DNA of 64,000 nucleotides, taken from Streptomyces jeddahensis (GTDB taxonomy: Bacteria; Actinomycetota; Actinomycetes; Streptomycetales; Streptomycetaceae). How positions within the stretch are numbered: position 1 is the stretch's first letter; every line of letters begins with the position of its first letter. Shown in pieces: positions 44,245 to 53,696 of this stretch. Both the position numbers and the translations under genes were made by a program. The notes beneath the pieces are model-generated. The model made no database searches, was not told the DNA's origin, and worked only from the letters and a program-made list of their open reading frames with translations. The DNA lies in contig NZ_LOHS01000058.1 of assembly GCF_001642995.1 (NCBI RefSeq), positions 42,522 through 106,521 of the forward strand. The letters run 5' to 3'.

Positions 44245-45018
44245 ATGTCCGTCAACTCCGTGAACGCGTACGACCTCACCGGACGAACCGCTTTCGTCAC
44301 CGGCGCCGCAAGCGGCATAGGGCGAGCCAGCGCCGTGCTCCTCGCGGCGGCCGGGGCCGCCGTCCACTGCGCGGACCGCGACATCTCGGGCCTCGACGAG
44401 ACAGCCGCCCTGATCAAGGACGGGGGCGGCACCGCCCACACGCACCCGCTCGACGTGACGGACCAATCGCAGCTGGCCAGGGCCGTCGCGGCAGCGGGCC
44501 AACTCGACGTCATGGCCGCCATCGCCGGGATCATGCATCGCAGCCCCGTCCTGGAGACGCGCGACGAGGACCTGGACCGCGTCCTGAGCGTCAACTTCAA
44601 GGGCGTGCTGTACGCGTGCCAGGAGGCGGCCCGCTCCATGATCGCGACCGGCACACGGGGCAGCATCGTCACCATGGCGTCGGGGGCCGTCGACACCGGC
44701 GGCCCCGGCCTGCTCTGCTACGGGGCGGCGAAGGCGGCGGTCGTCCAGCTCACCAAGACCCTCGCCACGGAGGTGGGGCCGCACGGCATCCGCGTGAACG
44801 CCGTGGCCCCCGGCTGGATCCGCACACCCATGACCGACCGCGATGACGCCGGCAGCCAGGCCCGCACCGAGGGACTCATGGCCCGCATGTCTCCGCTGGG
44901 CCGCGTGGGAGAACCGGAGGACATCGCCCATGCGGTCCTCTACCTGGCCTCCGACGCCTCGTCCTTCACCACCGGTCAGATTCTCCGCCCGAACGGCGGC
45001 GTCGCCATGCCCTGGTAG
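44245..45018 (+). CDS. short-chain dehydrogenase/reductase
   Basis: 257 residues. NAD(P) motif TGAASGIGRAS at the N-terminus, the catalytic Ser in MASGAVDTG, then LLCYGAAKAAV with Tyr-X3-Lys, and the VAPGWIRTPM loop. Asp-rich ligands after the Rossmann (CADRDISG) suggest NAD preference. Substrate unknown. ATG 44245 is not well preceded by a ribosome site; the frame is open to 44209. Apparently a single gene. Confidence 0.92.
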   Translation: MSVNSVNAYDLTGRTAFVTGAASGIGRASAVLLAAAGAAVHCADRDISGLDETAALIKDGGGTAHTHPLDVTDQSQLARAVAAAGQLDVMAAIAGIMHRSPVLETRDEDLDRVLSVNFKGVLYACQEAARSMIATGTRGSIVTMASGAVDTGGPGLLCYGAAKAAVVQLTKTLATEVGPHGIRVNAVAPGWIRTPMTDRDDAGSQARTEGLMARMSPLGRVGEPEDIAHAVLYLASDASSFTTGQILRPNGGVAMPW

Positions 45019-45040
45019 CCCGCATTCCGCCCTCTGTCGC

Positions 45041-45088
45041 CATACTGCAAGGCCTAGGAACCGGCATACTGCAAGGCCTAGGAGCCGG
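45041..45088. repeat. 24-bp tandem duplication
   Basis: Two adjacent copies of catactgcaaggcctaggaaccgg (45041-45064 and 45065-45088), one base different. They cross the stop end of the small membrane-protein gene. Confidence 0.85.
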
Positions 45089-45353
45089 GGCCACCCGAAC
45101 CGGCGGGCCGGGGCCCCCGATGCCGCGGCTGCCGGCGCTTCAGACGTGCGAGCAAGTGCACCGCCCCTACGACCCTCGTCGCTCGCGATTTGGGCACACA
45201 GTGCACCGGCAGCAGGCTGAGTCCCCAGCCGCCCACGGCCACGGCGGCTTCCAGCGCCCCGGCGTCCGGCACGAGCGTGAGCCGGAGCACGGCCCACCAC
45301 CACAGCGCGCCCAGCCCCAGAGCCGGCGCCCAGCGCACGATCCGCCCTGCCAT
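45078..45353 (-). CDS. small hydrophobic hypothetical protein
   Basis: 91 residues: two hydrophobic segments (WAPALGLGALWWWAVLRLTL and EAAVAVGGWGLSLLPV) then a basic, Arg/Pro/Gly-rich tail (LLARLKRRQPRHRGPRP). Start ATG 45353 with GGAGGTGG upstream; an earlier start would read through Arg-rich sequence. The tail end is duplicated DNA. Function unknown; possibly membrane-anchored and nucleic-acid- or lipid-associated by its charge, but this is not supported by any family match. Confidence 0.6.
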   Translation of the reverse strand: MAGRIVRWAPALGLGALWWWAVLRLTLVPDAGALEAAVAVGGWGLSLLPVHCVPKSRATRVVGAVHLLARLKRRQPRHRGPRPAGSGGPGS

Positions 45354-45469
45354 GGCCGCCACCTCCAGCCGACGCCGGCCGGCGCCTCGTATGCCGCCGA
45401 CCGCCAGATGCCGGTGCCCGGCGCTGCGCCTCACCCCGCGCATCAAGTGCCCAGTCAGGCGCCGCCCAG

Positions 45470-45958
45470 TCAGCCGCCCAGCCGCTCTCCGCCGTCCTCT
45501 GCCTGGAACATCCAGTGATGCTTCTCGAGATCCGCCGTGATGCCGATGAAGACGTCCTGGCTCACGGGATCCGCATCACCGGTGGCGGCGATCCGCTCCC
45601 GCATACGCGTGATCACGGCACCCAGGGCCTCCACGAGCGCGCCCACCGCCTCCGTGTCCTTGATCCAGCCTTCCGGCACCGCGCCGATTCCGCTGCTGCC
45701 CGCCACGGTCGCCGCTCGCCCGTCGGGCGGTACGCCGAGCGTGGAGGCCCGCTCCGCCACGGTGTCAGAGTGCAGGCGTGCCGTGTCCACGACCTCGTCG
45801 AGCTGCAGATGCACGGAGCGGAAACGCGGGCCGACCACGTTCCAGTGGATCTGCTTCGCGATGAGGGAGAGATCCACGAGGTCGACGAGCGCCCCCTGCA
45901 ACGCCTCGGACACGGTCTTCAGTTCCGCCTCCGACAAGGGGCTCTTCACGGAGTACAT
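45470..45958 (-). CDS. dpsB: Dps-family ferritin-like DNA-protection protein
   Basis: 162 residues. The ferroxidase ligands are in AKQIHWNVVGPRF (His) and HLQLDEVVDTARLHSDTVAE (Asp/Glu/His); the remaining helices fit a Dps dodecamer subunit. Stores iron and protects DNA under stress. ATG 45958 follows GAGGA by 8 nt; the ATG at 45973 would not. In S. coelicolor the Dps at this position is DpsB, on synteny; the assignment of subtype is less sure than the family. A 326-bp gap lies upstream and includes a terminator for clgR. Confidence 0.9.
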   Translation of the reverse strand: MYSVKSPLSEAELKTVSEALQGALVDLVDLSLIAKQIHWNVVGPRFRSVHLQLDEVVDTARLHSDTVAERASTLGVPPDGRAATVAGSSGIGAVPEGWIKDTEAVGALVEALGAVITRMRERIAATGDADPVSQDVFIGITADLEKHHWMFQAEDGGERLGG

Positions 45959-46284
45959 CCGAAATTCCTCCATATCTCGGGTATCTGGAGCGTCTCGCTG
46001 AACTCACCGATCGCACGGCTGCGCGTACGTTCAGGTCCGGACCGGCACATGCGCGGAATCCCCGAGTTTCCGAATGACCGCTACTCCACCAGGAGCAGCG
46101 GCCACAAAGACCCAGCTGCCACAACCATGGCATAAGCGGATGAATTAGGTCACATCAGAACAGATCTCTGATGCTGCCGAATCAGGACCCTGACGCCCCC
46201 ATACAGCGAAAGCCCCGGCCGAGAAGCACATCCGGGACGAACTCCCGAACAGCCCCGGCCGGGGCTTCCACACAAGCGTGAGCG
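45959..46284. other. 326-bp region upstream of dps
   Basis: Contains the dps promoter and, at 46208-46269, the clgR terminator. I could not pick out a GNNT-N15-GGGTAY SigB-type promoter on the minus strand, and no other gene is visible. Confidence 0.5.
46208..46269 (-). terminator. terminator of clgR
   Basis: Long inverted repeat: aagccccggcc (46210-46220) with ggccggggctt (46257-46267) enclosing a ~36-nt loop; on the minus strand the distal arm is followed by TTTC. The segment agccccggcc also recurs at 46251-46260. Confidence 0.65.
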
Positions 46285-46659
46285 TCACGCGGCGACGACG
46301 TCCACTGCCTCCGCCGGCGCCTTGATCGTCACCCGTTCCGGTGGCACACCGGTCACCGAGACGGAGTTGAGCATCGGGCGTACCGGTGCGCGCACCGGCT
46401 CGCTGACTGCTGCAGACTCGGCCAGCTCAGCGAGGGCGAGCTCGTCGCTCACCTCGCGCATGAGCTCGGACATCCGTACGTCAAGCGCGTCGCAGATGGC
46501 GGAGAGCAGCTCGGAGGAAGCCTCCTTCTGCCCCCGCTCCACCTCGGAGAGATAGCCGAGTGAGACTCGGGCGGACGAGGAGACTTCGCGCAGAGTACGG
46601 CCCTGGCGTTGGCGCTGCCGACGCAGCACGTCACCCAGCAGGCGACGGAGCAGAATCAT
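46285..46659 (-). CDS. clgR: XRE-family regulator ClgR
   Basis: Activator of clp, lon and related protease genes in actinobacteria, 124 residues. The HTH is at residues ~16-65 ([20 protein letters not shown], then [19 protein letters not shown]). The last residues are VDVVAA, the hydrophobic-Ala-Ala type of degron by which ClgR is degraded by ClpP in Streptomyces. ATG 46659 follows GGAGGG. It sits at the end of the rimO-pgsA-cinA run, with a 109-bp gap that can hold its own promoter. The name is from sequence and conserved position. Confidence 0.93.
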   Translation of the reverse strand: MILLRRLLGDVLRRQRQRQGRTLREVSSSARVSLGYLSEVERGQKEASSELLSAICDALDVRMSELMREVSDELALAELAESAAVSEPVRAPVRPMLNSVSVTGVPPERVTIKAPAEAVDVVAA

Positions 46660-46768
46660 CGGTGGCTCCCTCCTCGGACCGTGTAGCCGCATCCTTCACG
46701 CCCCACCGTACCGCCTTGCGCCGCGGCCGTGCGGGGAGCGATGTCGTGTTCACTCAGGGCTGCAAACA

Positions 46769-47293
46769 TCAAGTCCCCCCGTTCTCTTCCGTATCCTGTG
46801 CCCGCGCATTCCCGGATTGTTCGCCGACGAGCTGCTCGAGCAACATCGCCAGTACGCTCCGTACACTCTCCATACGGATTTCCGCGCGGTCGCCGTTCAA
46901 TCGCAGTGCGGCCACTTTGCCGCTGCCGACGGGTCCGCGAACCGCCACATAAACCGTACCGACAGATTTACCGTCCTGCGGTTCGGGCCCGGCAACGCCG
47001 GTCGTCGCGATGCCCCAGTCCGCACCGAGCGCATCGCGCACGCCGGCCGCCATCTGCAGGGCCACCTCGGGATCCACAGCTCCGCACTCGGCCAATCGGG
47101 CGCCGTCGACGCCCAGCAGCTTCTGCTTGAGATCCGTGGCGTACGCGGTCACCGACCCTCTGAACGCCTTGGAGGCCCCGGGTGTTCCCGTGACCTGCGC
47201 CGCGACCAGGCCGCCGGTGAGCGACTCGGCGATGGCGAGCGTCTCGCCCCTCACCCTCAGTAGCCGCACCACTTCGGCAGCCGCGGTGGTCAC
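46769..47293 (-). CDS. cinA: CinA C-terminal domain protein (NMN amidohydrolase)
   Basis: 174 residues, a stand-alone PncC/CinA-C domain: LAIAESLTGGLVAAQVT, ECGAVDPEVALQMAAGVRD, TTGVAGPEPQDGKSVGTVYV. The longer N-terminal COG1058 domain of full CinA is absent, as in other Streptomyces. Expected to deamidate nicotinamide mononucleotide to recycle NAD precursors. GTG 47293 overlaps the pgsA stop (GTGA). Confidence 0.94.
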   Translation of the reverse strand: MTTAAAEVVRLLRVRGETLAIAESLTGGLVAAQVTGTPGASKAFRGSVTAYATDLKQKLLGVDGARLAECGAVDPEVALQMAAGVRDALGADWGIATTGVAGPEPQDGKSVGTVYVAVRGPVGSGKVAALRLNGDRAEIRMESVRSVLAMLLEQLVGEQSGNARAQDTEENGGT

Positions 47294-48162
47294 CGCTCGG
47301 ACTCCTCGGACTCCTCGGACCCCTCGCGCCCCGACCTGTCATCCGCCGCCCGTCTGGCCCCCGCGCGCTCGTCAACGGCGCGGTCGGCGGAGCCGTCGTC
47401 CAGGGAACGGTCGTCCGGGGAGCCCTCGCCCGGGGCACGGTCATCGCCCACGGAGGACTCCGCCGTCTCCCGCTCGGCCGCTCCCCGCTCTGCCGTCTCC
47501 CCCTCTGCCGCCTTTCCGCGTCGCCGCAGGACCACGGCCTGTTTCACATAGTCAAGGCCGGTCCCCACGGTGAGCGCGACCGCCGCGGCCATCACCCAGA
47601 ACCGCAGCGTGGCGAGCGGCCCGGTCAGAGCCAGGATGTACATCCCGACGGCGACGCCCTGGGTCAGTGTCTTGAGTTTGCCGCCGCGGCTGGCCGGGAT
47701 CACCCCGTACCGAATGACCCAGAAGCGCAGCAGCGTGATCCCCAGCTCGCGCCCGAGGATCACCCCGGTGACCCACCAAGGCAGATCGCCCAGGCCCGAG
47801 AGGCAGATCAGAGCCGCACCCATGATCGCCTTGTCGGCGATGGGGTCGGCGATCTTCCCGAAGTCCGTGACGAGGTTGTACGTCCGAGCCAGATGGCCGT
47901 CGAACAGGTCGGTGATCATGGCGATGGCGAAGCTCGCCCAGGCGAGGGACCGCCACGCGGGGTCGTATCCGCCGCCGGCGAGCATGAGCATCACAAACGC
48001 GGGCACCAGCAGCAGCCGGGCCATGGTGAGGAGGTTGGCGATGTTCCAGATGCTGGCCTCGTTGACGGCCGCGGCGCCCAGCTTTCCACCGCGCACCGGC
48101 TTCGTCCCCTGAGCGCCCGGTGCGCCGGAGCCGCCTGCCGCGGACGCCGGCACTCCGGTCAT
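47290..48162 (-). CDS. pgsA: CDP-diacylglycerol--glycerol-3-phosphate 3-phosphatidyltransferase
   Basis: Membrane CDP-alcohol phosphotransferase making the precursor of phosphatidylglycerol and cardiolipin. 290 residues. The CDP-alcohol motif is in [20 protein letters not shown] followed by KIADPIADK, complete with D-G-x2-A-R-x8-G-x3-D-x3-D. Six membrane helices. The last ~80 residues are a Glu/Asp/Ser/Arg-rich low-complexity tail beyond the enzyme. ATG 48162 has GAGGAGG and overlaps the rimO stop (ATGA). Confidence 0.95.
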   Translation of the reverse strand: MTGVPASAAGGSGAPGAQGTKPVRGGKLGAAAVNEASIWNIANLLTMARLLLVPAFVMLMLAGGGYDPAWRSLAWASFAIAMITDLFDGHLARTYNLVTDFGKIADPIADKAIMGAALICLSGLGDLPWWVTGVILGRELGITLLRFWVIRYGVIPASRGGKLKTLTQGVAVGMYILALTGPLATLRFWVMAAAVALTVGTGLDYVKQAVVLRRRGKAAEGETAERGAAERETAESSVGDDRAPGEGSPDDRSLDDGSADRAVDERAGARRAADDRSGREGSEESEESER

Positions 48163-49643
48163 CTGCCCGCCTCCTCGGTACACGCGCGAGAGCCCTGCAG
48201 CGGCTCGGCGACCAGATCGACACCCTCGGTGCCGACCACCTTCGCCTCGACCATAAGTCCGACGCGCAGGCCTTCGCCGCTCGTGAACACCACCTGGCCG
48301 TCGGTCTCGGGCGCCTGGTGCGCCGCCCGGCCGACCACGCCCTCCTCGCCGTCGACGGACTCGACGAGCACCTCGAGGGTCTCACCCATGCGCTCCTCGG
48401 CCCGCTGCGAGGTCAGCTCCTCCGCGAGCCGCGAGATGTGCGCGAGCCGCTCGGCGACGACGTCCTCGTCCAGCTTGTTCTCGTACGTCGCCGCTTCCGT
48501 GCCCTCCTCGTCGGAGTACCCGAAGACACCGATCGCATCCAGCCGGGCGCCCATGAGGAACCGCTCCAGCTCCGCCAGGTCGTCCTCGGTCTCACCGGGG
48601 AAGCCCACGATGAAATTGGACCGTACACCGGCCGCCGGGGCCTTGGCGCGGATCTGGTCGAGCAGGTCCAGGAACCGGTCGGTGTCGCCGAAGCGCCGCA
48701 TGGCGCGCAGCACGCCGGGCGCGGAGTGCTGGAAGGAGAGATCGAAGTAGGGCGCGACCTTCTCCGTGGAGGTGAGCACGTCGATCAGCCCGGGCCGCAT
48801 CTCGGCGGGCTGCAGATAGCTGACGCGGACACGCTCGATCCCGTCCACGGCGGCGAGCTCGGGCAGGAGCGTCTCCAGGAGCCGGATGTCGCCGAGGTCC
48901 TTGCCGTACGAGGTGTTGTTCTCGGAGACCAGCATGATCTCCTTGACGCCCTGCTCGGCGAGCCAGCGCGTCTCGCCCAGCACGTCGGAGGGGCGCCGCG
49001 AGATGAACGATCCGCGAAACGACGGGATGGCGCAGAACGAGCAGCGTCGGTCGCAGCCGGAGGCGAGCTTCACCGAGGCGACGGGGCTCGCACCGCCGAG
49101 CCGCCTCCGCAGGGGCGCCCGCGGCCCGGAGGCTGGAGCCACACCCTCAGGGAGGTCCGGGACCTCGGTGGACTCGCCGTGCCCGGGAAGTGCCACACCG
49201 GAGGCGGACTGCCGCTCCGCCGGGGTGATCGGCAGCAGCTTGCGCCGGTCGCGCGGGGTGTGCGCGGCGTGGATGCCGCCGCTCAGGATGGTCTGGAGGC
49301 GGTCGGAGATGTCGGCGTAGTCGTCGAAGCCGAGCACGCCGTCCGCCTCGGGCAGCGCCTCGGCGAGCTCTTTGCCATACCGCTCGGCCATGCAGCCGAC
49401 CGCCACCACCGCCTGGGTGCGGCCATGGTCCTTGAGGTCGTTGGCCTCGAGGAGGGCGTCCACGGAGTCCTTCTTCGCGGCCTCCACGAAACCACAGGTG
49501 TTGACCACGGCCACGTCCGCTTCCGCGGCGTCCTCGACGAGCTCCCAGCCGTCCGCCTCCAAGCGGCCTGCGAGCTCCTCCGAGTCCACCTCGTTACGGG
49601 CGCAGCCAAGCGTGACTAGGGCGACGGTGCGGCGTTCGGGCAT
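48159..49643 (-). CDS. rimO: ribosomal protein S12 methylthiotransferase
   Basis: Radical SAM enzyme that methylthiolates an Asp of S12. 494 residues. [18 protein letters not shown] at the N-terminus distinguishes RimO from Mia[11 protein letters not shown] and [12 protein letters not shown] give the N-terminal cluster; the radical-SAM cysteines are in [12 protein letters not shown] near residue 200; [17 protein letters not shown] and [10 protein letters not shown] follow. Residues ~130-180 are a non-conserved Pro/Gly-rich insertion before the radical SAM domain. ATG 49643; the stop overlaps pgsA. Confidence 0.96.
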   Translation of the reverse strand: MPERRTVALVTLGCARNEVDSEELAGRLEADGWELVEDAAEADVAVVNTCGFVEAAKKDSVDALLEANDLKDHGRTQAVVAVGCMAERYGKELAEALPEADGVLGFDDYADISDRLQTILSGGIHAAHTPRDRRKLLPITPAERQSASGVALPGHGESTEVPDLPEGVAPASGPRAPLRRRLGGASPVASVKLASGCDRRCSFCAIPSFRGSFISRRPSDVLGETRWLAEQGVKEIMLVSENNTSYGKDLGDIRLLETLLPELAAVDGIERVRVSYLQPAEMRPGLIDVLTSTEKVAPYFDLSFQHSAPGVLRAMRRFGDTDRFLDLLDQIRAKAPAAGVRSNFIVGFPGETEDDLAELERFLMGARLDAIGVFGYSDEEGTEAATYENKLDEDVVAERLAHISRLAEELTSQRAEERMGETLEVLVESVDGEEGVVGRAAHQAPETDGQVVFTSGEGLRVGLMVEAKVVGTEGVDLVAEPLQGSRACTEEAGR

Positions 49644-49732
49644 GGACCCCAGACTACTTCGTCCCGCCGACAGCCCCCGCCGGGAGGGTTACCTCAAGAT
49701 CGCCCGATGGTCGCCCTCCCGCCGCCCGCTGC

Positions 49733-50575
49733 TCACCCGGCCTCGGGGTCGCCCTTCGTGTACGTCAGCCGCTCGACCTGTCCGGCTTCGAACTTGTCTT
49801 CGATGGGCTTGCCGTTCACGGCGAGCTGGATCGCGCCCGCGTTGCCCAGTACGAGGTCGATCTGCTGCTTGTCCTCGAAGGTCTTCGTCTGCCCCTGCTC
49901 CAGAGTTCCGTCGAACAGCAGCCGCCCGTTGGCATCCTTGGCGGAGATCCAGCTGCGGCCGCCGGCCGCGCTCACCATGACCGTGACCTTGTCCGCGGGC
50001 GCCGCCGCGATCGCACTGTCCGACGGGTCGGGCTTGGTCTCCTCGGTCTTGGTGGGGCTGGGCTTGGGCGTCGGCTTGCCGCTGCCCGCCGTCGATCCCT
50101 CGGCGACGTGCGTCGACCCGCCCTCGCTGTCCCCACCGCTGAACAGCGTGAATCCGACGAAGCCGATCACGGCGACGATCGCGGCGACCATGGCCGCCGT
50201 CCAGTTGGGGCGGCGCGGCTCGGGCCGGATGCGCTCAGCCTCGAACATCGGTGCGGCCGGGGTCGGAGCGGGCCGCGCGCCGTGCTCGGCCGCGTACTGC
50301 TCGAGGAGCGGCGCCGGATCGATGCCGACCGCACGCGCCAGCGTCTTGATGTGGCCGCGCGCGTACACATCGCCGCCGCAGCGGGTGAAGTCGTCCTGTT
50401 CGATCGCATGCACGATCGGGACGCGCACCCGCGTGACAGTACTGACTTCTTCGATGGTCTGTCCGGCGTCGATGCGCGCCTGCTGGAGGATCCGGCCGAT
50501 GGAGGGACGTTCGTCTGCGAACAGGCGGTCGTCTTCCGACGGGCGGTCGTCGTGTGGGGAGTTGCCGATGGACAC
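49733..50575 (-). CDS. RodZ-like transmembrane HTH protein
   Basis: 280 residues. N-terminal XRE-like helix-turn-helix (residues ~25-90: IGRILQQARIDAGQTIEEVS, then IEQDDFTRCGGDVYARGHIK), a linker, one membrane helix near 130-150 (AAMVAAIVAVIGFVGFTLF), a Pro/Thr/Lys-rich extracytoplasmic linker and a C-terminal beta domain (DUF4115-like: TVMVSAAGGRSWISAKDANG, then the GLLFDGTLEQGQ-type block). This is the RodZ plan that links the cytoskeleton to the cell wall. GTG 50575 follows AAAGG at 7 nt; the frame to 50704 is probably not translated. Located between ftsK and rimO. Confidence 0.88.
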   Translation of the reverse strand: MSIGNSPHDDRPSEDDRLFADERPSIGRILQQARIDAGQTIEEVSTVTRVRVPIVHAIEQDDFTRCGGDVYARGHIKTLARAVGIDPAPLLEQYAAEHGARPAPTPAAPMFEAERIRPEPRRPNWTAAMVAAIVAVIGFVGFTLFSGGDSEGGSTHVAEGSTAGSGKPTPKPSPTKTEETKPDPSDSAIAAAPADKVTVMVSAAGGRSWISAKDANGRLLFDGTLEQGQTKTFEDKQQIDLVLGNAGAIQLAVNGKPIEDKFEAGQVERLTYTKGDPEAG

Positions 50576-50752
50576 GGGGGCGCCTTTCGAGCGTGTAGCC
50601 ACCTGCTGGATGTTCAGTCTAGGGGGGGTACAAAAGGGTGGGGCAACCGGGCGGTCGCCGTTTGTACGCCAACAGCATGGACCGACATGCCGATGGTGGG
50701 ACATGGTGCCTTCCCTTCCTCAACTTGACGTATGCGGAAGGGAAACGGTTGC

Positions 50753-50800
50753 TTTCCGTCGTCCTGCGATTGACGTTTTCTGTCGTCCTACGGTTGAGCT
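50753..50800. repeat. 24-bp tandem repeat at the ftsK 3' end
   Basis: Two adjacent 24-bp units, tttccgtcgtcctgcgattg... at 50753 and tttctgtcgtcctacggttg... at 50777. They lie in the gap between ftsK and the RodZ-like gene; the second unit overlaps the ftsK stop. In the reverse direction they encode NRRTTE twice in a 62-codon unsupported ORF. Confidence 0.6.
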
Positions 50801-53571
50801 TCCCCACGGATCACCGCGAGCACTCCGTCCAGCTCATCCGGCTTCACAAGAACGTCACGCGCCTTGGACCCCTCGCTGGGCCCGACGATGTTCCGTGACT
50901 CCATCAGGTCCATCAGCCGGCCCGCCTTTGCAAAGCCGACGCGCAGCTTGCGCTGGAGCATGGAGGTGGACCCGAACTGCGTGGAGACCACGAGTTCCGC
51001 GGCCTGGCACAGCAGGTCCAGGTCGTCGCCGATGTCCTCGTCGATCTCCTTCTTCTGCTTGCTGCCGACGGTGACGTCGTCGCGGAAGACCGGCGCCATC
51101 TGGTCCTTGCAGTGCTGGACGACGGCCGCGACCTCCTCCTCGGTCACGAAGGCGCCCTGCATACGCGTCGGCTTGTTCGCGCCCATCGGCAGGAACAGCC
51201 CGTCGCCCTTGCCGATGAGCTTCTCGGCGCCCGGCTGGTCGAGGATGACGCGGCTGTCAGCGAGCGAGGAGGTGGCGAAGGCGAGCCGCGACGGCACGTT
51301 CGCCTTGATGAGGCCGGTGACGACGTCGACCGAGGGCCGCTGGGTCGCCAGCACGAGATGGATGCCGGCGGCGCGCGCGAGCTGCGTGATGCGCACGATC
51401 GCGTCCTCGACGTCGCGCGGCGCCACCATCATCAGGTCCGCGAGCTCGTCGACGATGACCAGCAGATACGGGTACGGCTGCAGCTCGCGCTCGCTGCCCT
51501 CGGGCAGCTTCACCTTGCCGTTGCGGACGGCCTGGTTGAAGTCGTCGATGTGCCGGAACCCGAAGGCCGCGAGGTCGTCGTAGCGCAGGTCCATCTCGCG
51601 CACGACCCACTGCAGCGCCTCGGCGGCCCGCTTGGGGTTGGTGATGATCGGCGTGATGAGGTGCGGGATGCCCTCGTACGCGGTGAGCTCGACGCGCTTG
51701 GGGTCGACCAGGACCATCCGGACGTCCTCGGGCGTCGCACGCACCATGACCGAGGTGATGAGGCAGTTGATGCAGGACGACTTTCCGGAACCGGTCGCAC
51801 CGGCCACGAGAACATGCGGCATCTTCGCGAGGTTCGCCATCACATAGCCGCCCTCGACGTCCTTGCCGAGCGCGACCAGCATCGGGTGGTCGTCCTCGGC
51901 GGCGTCCGCGAGGCGCAGCACGTCACCGAGGTTGACCATCTCACGGTCGGTGTTGGGGATCTCGATGCCGACCGCGGACTTGCCGGGGATCGGCGAGATG
52001 ATCCGCACATCCGGGCTGGCCACTGCGTACGCGATGTTCTTGGTCAGAGCCGTGATCCGCTCGACCTTCACGGCGGGGCCGAGCTCGACCTCGTAGCGCG
52101 TGACCGTCGGGCCGCGCGTGAAGCCGGTGACGGCGGCGTCGACCTTGAACTCGGAGAACACCTGGGTGAGCGAGGCGACGACCGCGTCGTTGGCGGCGCT
52201 GCGCGCCTTGCCGGGCCCGCCGCGCTCGAGCAGGTCCAGCGAGGGCAGCGCGTACGTGATGTCGCCGGAGAGCTGGAGCTGTTCGGCGCGGGGCGGCAGC
52301 TCGCGCGGCGCCTCGGGAGCGGCCTTGGTCAGGTCGGGCACGGCGGACAGGCGTTCGGCCGCCTGCGCGGCACCGCTCTGAGCCGCGTCCTTCACCGAGG
52401 CCTTGGCAGCGTCCCGCTCGGCATCCTTGGTACGTGCGTTCGGTACCGGCACGGACTGCTCGCGCTCGGCCCGGTCCGCCGCGACACCCTGCGTGAGGTC
52501 GGCGACCAGCGGCGAGGGCGGCAGACCGTGCAGGACGGCACCGTCGAGCGCGGCCGCCGCGGCCGCGGCCACATCGACGGCATCCATGGGCCGGTCCAGT
52601 GCGGGCTGCACCGGGGCCCTGCGCGGCCTGCGCCGCCTGGACGACAGGGCCTCCTCCTCCGCCTGCTCCGGGTCGTACGCCTCCGGGGAGGACGGCCCGC
52701 GCCGCCGGGAGCGGGTGGGCAGGGCCTGGCGCCACTGGTCGTCGTACCGTTCGTCGTCCTCGGATCCGTACGCGCCGTCCTCGGCCGCCGGCTGGATGAC
52801 CCCGAGCTTCGTGCCGAGCAGCCGCAGGCGCTGCGGGATGGCGTTGACGGGTGTGGCCGTGACGACGAGCAGACCGAAGACCGTCAGCAGGATGAGCAGC
52901 GGGAGGGCGAGGACCTCGCCCATGGTGTAGATCAGCGGGGTCGACGCGGCCCATCCGATGAGCCCGCCGGCGTCCCTTATGGCCGCGCTTCCGTCGCCGC
53001 GCCCCGGCGCGCCGCAGGCCATGTGGACCTGTCCGAGCACGCCGACGACGAGCGCGGACAGGCCGATCACGATGCGTCCGTTCGCCTCGGGCTTCTCAGG
53101 GTGCCGGATGAGGCGTACGGCGATACCGGCGAGCAGTATCGGCACGAGCAGGTCGAGACGGCCGAAGGCGCCGGTCACAAGGAGCTCGACGAGGTCGCCG
53201 ACCGGACCGCGCAGGTTCGACCAGGTGCCGGCGGCGACGATCAGCGCGATGCCGAGCAGGAGGAGCGCGAGGCCGTCCTTGCGGTGCGCCGGGTCGAGCC
53301 CCTTCGCGCCACGCCCTATGCCGCGGAACATCGCTCCCACGGCGTGTGCGACGCCCAGCCACAGGGCGCGCGCGAGCCGGTACACGCCCCCGGTCGGACT
53401 GGGGGCCGGCTTCGGCGCGGGCTTGGCTGCCGCCTTCTTCGCGGGCGCCCGCTTCGCTGCCGTCTTCTTGGCGGGCGACTTCTTCGCAGGGGCCTTCTTC
53501 GCCGCAGCTTTCGTCGGAGCTGCCGCCTTCTTCGCGGGCGACTTCTTGGCTGCGGACTGACGTGAGGCCAT
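50788..53571 (-). CDS. ftsK: DNA translocase FtsK
   Basis: 927 residues. The N-terminal ~60 residues are Lys/Ala/Pro-rich (KKAAAKPAPKPAPSPTGG), then four membrane helices (such as DGLALLLLGIALIVAAGTWS and LALPLLILLTVFGLLVVTAT), a long disordered linker with RRRRPRRAP, and the ATPase motor: Walker A AGATGSGKSS near residue 592, Walker B LLVIVDELADLMM, and ATQRPSVDVVTGLIKANVPS. The C-terminal gamma domain (DLLCQAAELVV, LQRKLRVGFAKAGRLMDLME) recognises KOPS-like sequences. ATG 53571 is used because it opens the Ala/Lys-rich head; its ribosome site is weak. Moves chromosome arms during sporulation septation. Confidence 0.96.
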   Translation of the reverse strand: MASRQSAAKKSPAKKAAAPTKAAAKKAPAKKSPAKKTAAKRAPAKKAAAKPAPKPAPSPTGGVYRLARALWLGVAHAVGAMFRGIGRGAKGLDPAHRKDGLALLLLGIALIVAAGTWSNLRGPVGDLVELLVTGAFGRLDLLVPILLAGIAVRLIRHPEKPEANGRIVIGLSALVVGVLGQVHMACGAPGRGDGSAAIRDAGGLIGWAASTPLIYTMGEVLALPLLILLTVFGLLVVTATPVNAIPQRLRLLGTKLGVIQPAAEDGAYGSEDDERYDDQWRQALPTRSRRRGPSSPEAYDPEQAEEEALSSRRRRPRRAPVQPALDRPMDAVDVAAAAAAALDGAVLHGLPPSPLVADLTQGVAADRAEREQSVPVPNARTKDAERDAAKASVKDAAQSGAAQAAERLSAVPDLTKAAPEAPRELPPRAEQLQLSGDITYALPSLDLLERGGPGKARSAANDAVVASLTQVFSEFKVDAAVTGFTRGPTVTRYEVELGPAVKVERITALTKNIAYAVASPDVRIISPIPGKSAVGIEIPNTDREMVNLGDVLRLADAAEDDHPMLVALGKDVEGGYVMANLAKMPHVLVAGATGSGKSSCINCLITSVMVRATPEDVRMVLVDPKRVELTAYEGIPHLITPIITNPKRAAEALQWVVREMDLRYDDLAAFGFRHIDDFNQAVRNGKVKLPEGSERELQPYPYLLVIVDELADLMMVAPRDVEDAIVRITQLARAAGIHLVLATQRPSVDVVTGLIKANVPSRLAFATSSLADSRVILDQPGAEKLIGKGDGLFLPMGANKPTRMQGAFVTEEEVAAVVQHCKDQMAPVFRDDVTVGSKQKKEIDEDIGDDLDLLCQAAELVVSTQFGSTSMLQRKLRVGFAKAGRLMDLMESRNIVGPSEGSKARDVLVKPDELDGVLAVIRGEAQP

Positions 53572-53696
53572 GGGTGTGAGGTTACCGTCGGGGACCCCAG
53601 GGGACACGTGTGCCCACCGCTTCACCCGTTCGTGTCGCCCATGGTGCGGCGGTGACCTGACGGCCCCTCAGGGGTTCGGTACGCGTCCCAGAGGGC

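Noticed and set aside
45959..46284. SigB/SigH-type promoter upstream of dps
   Set aside because: No GNNT-N15-GGGTAY on the minus strand; the only GGGTAT (45979 region) is on the plus strand.
50619..50807. 62-codon minus-strand ORF with NRRTTE twice
   Set aside because: Overlaps the ftsK stop and the 24-bp repeat, no ribosome site, not like a real protein.
51112..53565. 817-codon plus-strand frame opposite ftsK
   Set aside because: Mirror of the FtsK codons; no recognisable motif and no ribosome site.
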